Below are positions 58,095 through 64,000 of a DNA stretch of 64,000 bases, in pieces. The DNA comes from Phymatolithon calcareum (Eukaryota > Rhodophyta > Florideophyceae > Hapalidiales): the NCBI GenBank assembly GCA_977006965.1, contig OZ345358.1, positions 1,612,001 to 1,676,000 of the forward strand, given 5' to 3'. The translations under genes were made by a program, and so were the position numbers. Positions within the stretch are counted from its first letter, which is position 1. The number at the start of each line of letters is the position of its first letter. The notes below the pieces were generated by a model. That model had not been told where the DNA came from, searched no databases, and saw only the letters and a list, made by a program, of their open reading frames with translations.

Positions 58095-60344
58095 TTACGT
58101 ATCGGCGACGACCGCATCGGCGGCCTTTGGCGCGGAGTTGACTTTTTCGGCACCATTGATGGAAAGACCAGTCTGAACTCTAGCAGCAAGCGCGTCGTCC
58201 TCACTCTTCTTTGCCTCAGCCACCGCAGACGATGCTTTCTGTTTGCCATTCTCAATCTCCTCCCAGGTCTCGAAGCAATGATAAACCTGCATGGTACGCG
58301 ACGGTGAGTACACCTGCAAATAATTCGGACGCTCCTGCCAATGTTCACCCTTGCTCTCGTGAATTACTTTGTGATCGATGCGCGAGTGCCCGCCGGTGGA
58401 CCAATCGTCCGAATCGAGGACGCATCGATATCGACCGCCCCAAAAAGTGCCAATGCGATAATCCGTGTACGAATTATTCGGATGAAGGTTGAACACAAAT
58501 AGAAGACGGTCGCCCTTTTCAACGACAATCATCTTGTCGCCCTCGTGCGCGAGCACTACATACTGATGCACAGCGTTGCGACAGAAGGGGTGGTTTTCCT
58601 CCAATTCGTACATCTGACGCTCAAACTCTTGCATGTGTTTGTAGCGCAGATTTTCGTTGTCGGCCAGGTCCCAGCGACGACGAGCGTGGTGATACGAGTT
58701 TCCATTCCCTTCACGTGGAAAGTCAATCCACTCTGGATGTCCAAACTCGTTACCCATGAAGGTGAGATAACCCTCGCCGGATAGACAAAAGCAGAGCATT
58801 CGAATCATTTTATGCAACGCGATGCCGCGCTCGACAGTCGCACTCGGGTAACCGTCGCAACTCATTTCGTTGTACATGCTGGCGTCCATGAGCCAAAACG
58901 CCATTGTCTTATCGCCGACTAAGGCTTGGTCATGGCTTTCCGCATACCCAATTGTCTTCTCGTTCCATCGACGGTTTGTCAAGGTGAACACGATGCGACC
59001 CATGTTCCAATTCTCGTCCTTTTCCTTTTCAAGAATTTCGATCCACATATCCGGAATGGCCATGGCGAGGCGGAAGTCAAAGCCGATCCCTCCCAATTCC
59101 ACCGGGAGACACAGCGTGGGCATGCCACTGACGTCCTCCGCGATAGTCATGGCAACCTTCGGATACAGATCATGCAAGAGCTTGTTGGCGAGCATCATGT
59201 AAACGCAGGCCTCAATGTCGACCTGCATACCGAAGTACTCGTCGTAGTTGCCAGAAAATTGGACACGGATACCAGAATGCAAATACAGCATCGAGGTGAC
59301 GCCATCGAAGCGAAACCCGTCAAAATGATACTCATCCATGTACCAGCGGAGGTTGGAAAGTAAGAAGCGAAGGACTTCCCAATGGCCATAATTGAACAAA
59401 CGAGAGTCCCACAGCGAATGGCGACCGCGCTCCCCTTCGTGAAAGTATTGATGCTCAGTTCCGTCAAACTGGTTGATGCCATCCATGGAATTGGACGATG
59501 CATGGGAATGAACGATATCCATAAGCACGTACAAGCCGAGGGAATGGGCCTTGTCCATCATGTACTTGAGGTCCTCAGGCGTTCCGCTCCTGGACGAAAT
59601 GGCGAAAAAGTTAGTGACATGGTATCCGAATGAGGCGTAGTACGCATGTTCCATTATAGCCATGACCTGGATAGCAGTATAGCCGATACGCTTCACCCGA
59701 GGCAAAACGTTATCAGCAAACTCGCGATAGCCTCCAACCTTGGGATCGGCACTACCCATTCCGACGTGACACTCGTAAATACGAAGACTGTCCGGCTTGT
59801 CAACATGGTCCGGCGTTGTCCACTTGAATTTGCTTTCCTCCGGCGGGTTCCAGAACACTGTGTCATAGAGGAAAGTGTTGGGGTCCTGCATGCAAAAGGT
59901 GGCGTACGCGGGATTGCGGTCGAGTGGCATACCGCCGTGAGTGATGACGGTTGCCTTGACCTTTGTGGAATGTGGGATGGGACAGGAACCGTCTGGCTTA
60001 TTAGGGATGAAGACAGACCAGGTGCCGAATTCATCGCGCTTGAGAGGAATCTCGGTGCGGTTCCAATTGTTGAAATCACCAAAGATATACATCTCCTTAG
60101 CAGCCGGGGCCCACTCGCGGTATTCAACACCGCCATCCACGACGCTGATGCCCATTCGCTTGTAGGCCGTGGAAAAAGCATCCAGGGAGCCTTCAGCGGC
60201 TTCGATGGCGGCGAGCTTCTCTTGATATTTGCCGTAGCGGTAACGCAAGGATTCGGCATACGGCGAGAGATAACGGTCGTCCTTGATGCATGCGGTACCA
60301 TCCTTGTTGTCTTGCCATGCGCGGCGATGAGCGTCCTCCGCCAT
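58095..60344 (-). CDS. GBE1: 1,4-alpha-glucan branching enzyme
   Basis: 749 residues from the ATG at 60344 (context GACATCATGG); the frame stays open 63 codons further upstream but without an ATG. Residues about 65-160 form a CBM48 carbohydrate-binding module (VEYREWAPAAKEMYIFGDFN, NNWNR). The GH13 barrel follows with its four conserved regions: DIVHSHAS (276-283), GFRFDGVTSM with the nucleophile Asp347, TIAEDVSG with acid/base Glu403, and ESHDQA with Asp472. Further landmarks are ECHVGMG and LTFMGNEFGHPEWIDFPREG near the end of the barrel. The last 45 residues are Ala/Lys/Glu-rich and look disordered. Known reaction: cuts alpha-1,4 glucan chains and rejoins them in alpha-1,6 linkage, making starch or glycogen branches. 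The eukaryotic (GBE1/SBE) form is clear. No plastid transit peptide is seen, which fits cytosolic floridean starch. Intronless. Confidence 0.96.
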   Translation of the reverse strand: MAEDAHRRAWQDNKDGTACIKDDRYLSPYAESLRYRYGKYQEKLAAIEAAEGSLDAFSTAYKRMGISVVDGGVEYREWAPAAKEMYIFGDFNNWNRTEIPLKRDEFGTWSVFIPNKPDGSCPIPHSTKVKATVITHGGMPLDRNPAYATFCMQDPNTFLYDTVFWNPPEESKFKWTTPDHVDKPDSLRIYECHVGMGSADPKVGGYREFADNVLPRVKRIGYTAIQVMAIMEHAYYASFGYHVTNFFAISSRSGTPEDLKYMMDKAHSLGLYVLMDIVHSHASSNSMDGINQFDGTEHQYFHEGERGRHSLWDSRLFNYGHWEVLRFLLSNLRWYMDEYHFDGFRFDGVTSMLYLHSGIRVQFSGNYDEYFGMQVDIEACVYMMLANKLLHDLYPKVAMTIAEDVSGMPTLCLPVELGGIGFDFRLAMAIPDMWIEILEKEKDENWNMGRIVFTLTNRRWNEKTIGYAESHDQALVGDKTMAFWLMDASMYNEMSCDGYPSATVERGIALHKMIRMLCFCLSGEGYLTFMGNEFGHPEWIDFPREGNGNSYHHARRRWDLADNENLRYKHMQEFERQMYELEENHPFCRNAVHQYVVLAHEGDKMIVVEKGDRLLFVFNLHPNNSYTDYRIGTFWGGRYRCVLDSDDWSTGGHSRIDHKVIHESKGEHWQERPNYLQVYSPSRTMQVYHCFETWEEIENGKQKASSAVAEAKKSEDDALAARVQTGLSINGAEKVNSAPKAADAVVADT

Positions 60345-62158
60345 GATGTCGTGCGAGGTGGGCACTACTGTTGGTACTGGGAACTCGGGCGTCGGCTGAT
60401 GGGCGTGGGAGTGATGGTGGCACAGAATCAGATGCGGGTCGAGTCGGAGATGATACCGCGAACGCGCACCAGCTATGAAAAGAATGGTCGAATCTCTCTT
60501 CAAATGCTGCACAGCCACTGAGCAAAGAGCCAATCACGGCTGTTCTAGGGCTCGCGCTCCCACAGCCACATATCTCAGAAAAAGCCTTCCCCAACGGCGT
60601 TTTCTCATACGCGTCCCACCACTGCGCCTTGATCGCATCAAAAACATTTTAGAAATTTAAAAATTTGCTTGCCAATAATTTGAGAACGACAGTACTTTTT
60701 AAAAATTCAAGGACAGTCATGAGAAAGTACAGTATAAGCGTTGCGAAATAATATTTTGTTTTCAGACATCGGCTGTAATCGACATTTCCATGCGCAAATT
60801 ACCGACACCACGTGGGCCAATCGGTGACGGAGGCGCGCAGCCTCATACAGTACCGTAGATCCTGCTCTTGCATCAGAATGGATCCCGTAAATAAACCTGG
60901 TAGTGAACAGTGAGTGTGGTTCCTGGTGGGCACTTCACACAGGTCACACAGCCTCAGCCGGCCATCTCTCCAATCACAATAATCCAGAATACTTGGCTAC
61001 AGTTTTGAGCATATGCAGGCGTTCAAGGCAACAAAGGAGTCTCACTCCGAACGCAACAAGTTTTCTGAGATATTTTCTGCGAAGCACAACCTCCCTACAC
61101 CGTGGAAGTCAATTATGTGCCACGTTAAGTTACTATTCTCCTTGCCGCGGATACCCAGAATTGTCGCACAATCTCTCTCACCCCCACCCATCAGTCGCCA
61201 CACTTTCACTGAAGATTCTCCGGTGTCCGAGTTTTGCTCCTCAAACGACTAACCGTAGTGCGTGCAAAAAAATACTCTTAACGATCGCGAATACTCCATC
61301 GTGCATGCGAGGAGCTACAGTGTCAGAGAATGCGTCAAGCTCCGCATCTTGTGGATATCCCCACGTGGTAACGAGTCAGAGCGCCTTATCGGCATCACAT
61401 AAACACTGTGCACTTGCCGTCCCTCCGTAATCCGTATAAATGAGGCCAACGTTGGGGCGCAATTCGTAGCTCAAAATGCTCCGTAGTGCCTCTAGTCGCT
61501 CTATTCTGGAACGAGCTCGACGCCAGTTGCGCGAGCAATTTCTGGACGTAAGAGCTCAAATGCGAGTATGATACAGGGCGCTCGCAACCCGACCTGAAGC
61601 AACAACGAACGTCTGGGAGAGTGCAGCCAAGTGCTATCATACGGCCTCAATACAGTCAATCCTTGCTAACTGGCTGTTCTATTTTAGAATATCCTCGTTA
61701 TTCAGAATACAAGAGGCGGTCCTGCTACGGTACTGTATCCTCGAAAATTGTTCCACATGTTCCGGCCCGCAGAGAACGCGATATATGAATATTATCCATT
61801 AACCCTCTAGTACTGCAACAGTTGAGGTTTATGGGGACAGAGTAAAATAATTTCGAGGGAATCAGGGTGTATCTATACGAAAAAAAATATGTTCATGTTC
61901 GCTTTCATGTTGGCCTTATCATACACTATAAGGCATGCAATTGGCTAGTGCTCACGGCGAGCTTTAGTTGCATCCAACATATTGCCAACATGAAACGACG
62001 CCGTGTGAACATATTGCGGAACCTTTTTTCTCCGGGAAAGAGGTTAACTTTCCATGTTTGTTCATTTTATCATATTTCACTCGCCGTCGTGCCAGTAGGG
62101 GCACAGCCTGATAGCTCGTACACCCCTCCCGAATTCCACCCAGTGTCGTACTCGGCAA
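60345..62158. other. Upstream of the branching enzyme; no gene recognised
   Basis: 60345-60533 continues the enzyme frame without an ATG and is probably 5' UTR. Frames at 60903-61430 and 61867-62253 (+) have no domains. A CAGTCAATCCTTGCTAACTG after TA near 61652 looks like a mariner/pogo end, but no partner was found. Confidence 0.4.
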
Positions 62159-62293
62159 ATGGCGCGGACAATGCTAGCGAGCGCGATTTCCAAGGCAGCG
62201 AAAGCAGCTTCCTTTATCGCTGCTGCTGCCACAGCCGCGATTCTTTATGCTGAGATCAGCAGTGACGCCAACACTACTACTTCACCACGTTAA
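62159..62293 (+). CDS. Small frame with Ala-rich hydrophobic segment
   Basis: 44 residues from an ATG at 62159: MARTMLASAISKAAKAASFI, then AAAATAAILYAEISSDANTT and a stop. It reads like a signal or transit peptide that runs into the 60-bp repeats. It may be the first part of a repeat protein whose frame was lost, or chance. Confidence 0.3.
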   Translation: MARTMLASAISKAAKAASFIAAAATAAILYAEISSDANTTTSPR

Positions 62294-62906
62294 TCACAGC
62301 AGCAGGCGGCATCGAATTCGCAGTGGTGTTCCGTTGACAGGTGGGGTCGTTCATGATATCGGTGGGCGCAGTCGAACGCGCAGTGTCGTTGTGGTGACTG
62401 GTGGGATTTTTTGTCACAGGAGCAGGCGGCATCAAAGTCGCAGTGTTATTGTGGTGACTGGTGGGATTATTTGTCGCAGGAGCAAGTGGCATCGAAGTCG
62501 CACTGGTATTGCGGTGACTGGTGGGATTAGTTCTCATAGGAGCAGGTGGCATCGAAATCGCAGTGTTATTGTGGTGACTGGTGGGATCATTCATCACAGG
62601 AAGCGCAACGACGAGTTCTGTGGTATTCGGGTGATGCACGTGGGAGCTGCTGGCAACGGGCTAGCGCCGCGGCAGTATGGAGATTCTTTTGAGTGGTCTT
62701 CACAGCAGGCACAACTGGAGCGCGCAGGTTGTCATCAGAAGTGTAACAAGAGCAGGAGCAAGAGCAGAATCTTCTGTAATCGTTTTGAAGTGAACCGCGA
62801 AAAGTTTGGAGATTCCCGCGCAAATCAGGAGCAAACACATGAACATGTGCGCCGTTGTCGTATAGACACCAGCAACAAATTTTTTGCTATGATACGGTTT
62901 TTATGA
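62247..62906 (+). CDS. Possible 20-residue-repeat protein
   Basis: 219 codons from the ATG at 62247. Residues about 12-117 are five 20-residue repeats of the type VTGGIxxHRSRxHxxRSVIV. The rest is basic without a domain (NKSRSKSRIFCNRFEVNREK). The repeats come from an exact 60-bp minisatellite, and the opposite strand is also open through it (NPTSHHNNTATxMPPAP repeats with N-x-T sequons, but no ATG before the repeats). Which strand, if any, is coding cannot be decided by eye. Confidence 0.4.
   Translation: MLRSAVTPTLLLHHVNHSSRRHRIRSGVPLTGGVVHDIGGRSRTRSVVVVTGGIFCHRSRRHQSRSVIVVTGGIICRRSKWHRSRTGIAVTGGISSHRSRWHRNRSVIVVTGGIIHHRKRNDEFCGIRVMHVGAAGNGLAPRQYGDSFEWSSQQAQLERAGCHQKCNKSRSKSRIFCNRFEVNREKFGDSRANQEQTHEHVRRCRIDTSNKFFAMIRFL
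62281..62600. repeat. 60-bp minisatellite, about 5 copies
   Basis: Units begin at 62281, 62341, 62401, 62461 and 62521, plus a partial at 62581, with no length variation. The core shared by units is GGCATCGAARTCGCAGTGTT followed by ATTGTGGTGACTGGTGGGAT. The middle three units are most alike. Confidence 0.92.
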
Positions 62907-63084
62907 TAAGCGAACATGAACATGAACATATTTTTTTTCGTATAGAAGCAGCCTCACTTATATACTCACCATGTTTGCCGTATTTACAGGTGCCCTTATG
63001 ATATGTCCCTTACAGCAGCCAGGGGCAGTTTTATTCTTATTGGGCCTCTGGGGCTCAAATACTTCCTTCGAAGACCTTTTTGTG

Positions 63085-63626
63085 CAGGGTCTGCGATTCG
63101 CTTAGAAACCACTGTGAACGTGAACGTGAATGAATATTCACTAATATTCACTCACGAGAAATATAATGAATATTCAGAAGATTATAGTGAATGAATTGCG
63201 AATGAATAATCTCTTGTGACATACTAGTGAACTGAATGTAAATGAATATTCGCTCTGACACATTGCAATGAACTGAATGTGAACGAAATTTGCGAACATT
63301 TGCGAATGATTCGCGAAACTTTTCGGAAAACCAGGAGCTTGCATCCCATCCATTTTTCCACTCTTCTGAAATGCTCGCACACATTCGCTAACGTTCGTGA
63401 ATGTTCACCGGATTCAACGACGGTGAACTGAATGTGAATGAATATTCATGGGTACAAAAAGTACTGAACGTGAACATGAATGAAAAATTCGTGAATGTAC
63501 GCTCGTGGTGGATTTACTGAATATTCGCTAACGGGGATATTGTAAACGTGAATTTGACATTCGCGAATAATTCATTCGTTTATTCACGAATTAATTCACG
63601 AACAGTTAGGCGAATCTCAGACCCTG
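63085..63626. mobile_element. hAT-type MITE filled with GTGAATGAATATTC words
   Basis: CAGGGTCTGCGATTCGC at the left end and, inverted, CAGGGTCTGAGATTCGC at the right end (16 of 17 identical) are flanked by a perfect 8-bp duplication, TTTTTGTG (63077-63084, 63627-63634). The interior repeats variants of GTGAATGAATATTC, GAACTGAATGTGAATG and TTCGCGAA in both orientations. 542 bp, no gene. Confidence 0.88.
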
Positions 63627-63634
63627 TTTTTGTG

Positions 63635-64000
63635 CGATCAGGGCGAGAACATTTTGACAGATGGATTTCAAATGGGAATGGATCATACAAAGCTAGCCGC
63701 CATAGTATCATAGATATTGCCGAGTGGCATTTGAAAGTGTACTTTCTGGCGCCTGTAATAGCCGTTTTTCAAGCGTTTGCTCGTTCCAACAATTTCGTTC
63801 CACACCTCCCGGCACTGTTATCATCGGACCCATCGTTGACCATTGGTACCGGGGTCCATGCGAGCAGTGGACATGGAGATACAGCACCACTGTGCACTGG
63901 CCGGCAACACCAGCTGGTCTCAATCATTTTCGATCAGTGCTCTAATGAGTATTTAGGCACCCCTGATTTTGGATTTGATTCCAACTGCACACTGGCATTG
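63635..64000. other. Right-edge sequence, no gene recognised
   Basis: Overlapping frames on both strands (63708-63945) without domains. Nothing else seen. Confidence 0.35.

Noticed and set aside
60345-60533. N-terminal extension of the branching enzyme
   Set aside because: The frame is open but has no ATG; the first ATG at 60344 gives a protein of normal length.
61652-61690. Mariner/pogo-type left end (TA then CAGTCAATCCTTGC)
   Set aside because: No inverted partner was found within the window.
62281-62600. CRISPR array
   Set aside because: Units are contiguous 60-bp repeats without unique spacers, and the context is eukaryotic.
62277-62639. Minus-strand glycoprotein-like repeat frame as an annotated gene
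   Set aside because: No ATG before the repeats and a stop just upstream; it may simply mirror the 60-bp minisatellite.

Overview
The window looks like nuclear DNA from a eukaryote whose genome is full of transposons and whose host genes carry few or no introns. My best guess is a red alga (Florideophyceae, Chondrus-like). This is an inference from an uninterrupted eukaryotic 1,4-alpha-glucan branching enzyme (floridean starch synthesis), an uninterrupted Old Yellow Enzyme homologue, other single-exon genes, and intergenic space filled with broken mobile elements. No rRNA, organelle gene or bacterial operon was seen.

Host-type genes are sparse. They are: an unknown four-helix membrane protein (3309-4313 +); a secreted, very basic Arg/Ala/Lys-rich protein (18047-18574 +) convergent with a Ser-rich protein of unknown function (18765-19478 -); a three-finger C2H2 zinc-finger protein (32170-32562 +); an Old Yellow Enzyme/ene-reductase (48411-49520 +); two similar small membrane proteins in head-to-head orientation that resemble Pmp3/UPF0057 (54464-54820 -, 56221-56580 +); the branching enzyme (58095-60344 -); and a possible 20-residue-repeat protein over a 60-bp minisatellite (62247-62906 +).

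The rest is mostly mobile elements, and many insertions can be delimited to the base by target-site duplications (TSDs). Non-LTR retrotransposons (LINEs) dominate. I call the families L-A to L-F from their 3' ends: L-A ends CTTCTAAAATAAAAACCTAC then C-rich; L-B ends GGGGCTTTTAAATAAAC; L-C ends GAGCTTTTAAAATAAATC; L-D ends AACTTTTAAATAAAAATC; L-E ends GCGTTTTTAAAAATTCC; L-F has an RNase H and a (GAAA)n tail. All copies are 5'-truncated and most are frameshifted. DNA transposons include three internally deleted MULE copies of one family with 10-bp TSDs (375-1394, 1510-2873, 20060-23235), a PIF/Harbinger element (34744-37007, TSD TTA), a decayed hAT transposase (40230-42439), three TA-target Tc1/mariner/pogo-type elements, two piggyBac-type MITEs, a foldback MULE with 29-bp iterons, and two hAT-type MITEs with 8-bp TSDs.

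The most striking region is 44759-47950. A piggyBac-type MITE (TSD TTAC) was split by a pogo element, which itself contains a second copy of the same MITE (TSD TTAA). The outer MITE was also split by a foldback MULE whose arms carry six 29-bp-spaced GTGTCACTA iterons each and whose interior holds a 46-bp near-perfect palindrome. A second clear nest lies at 50930-52762 (L-C within L-C, with a hAT-type MITE inside). Function calls rest on reading motifs by eye; no database search was run.
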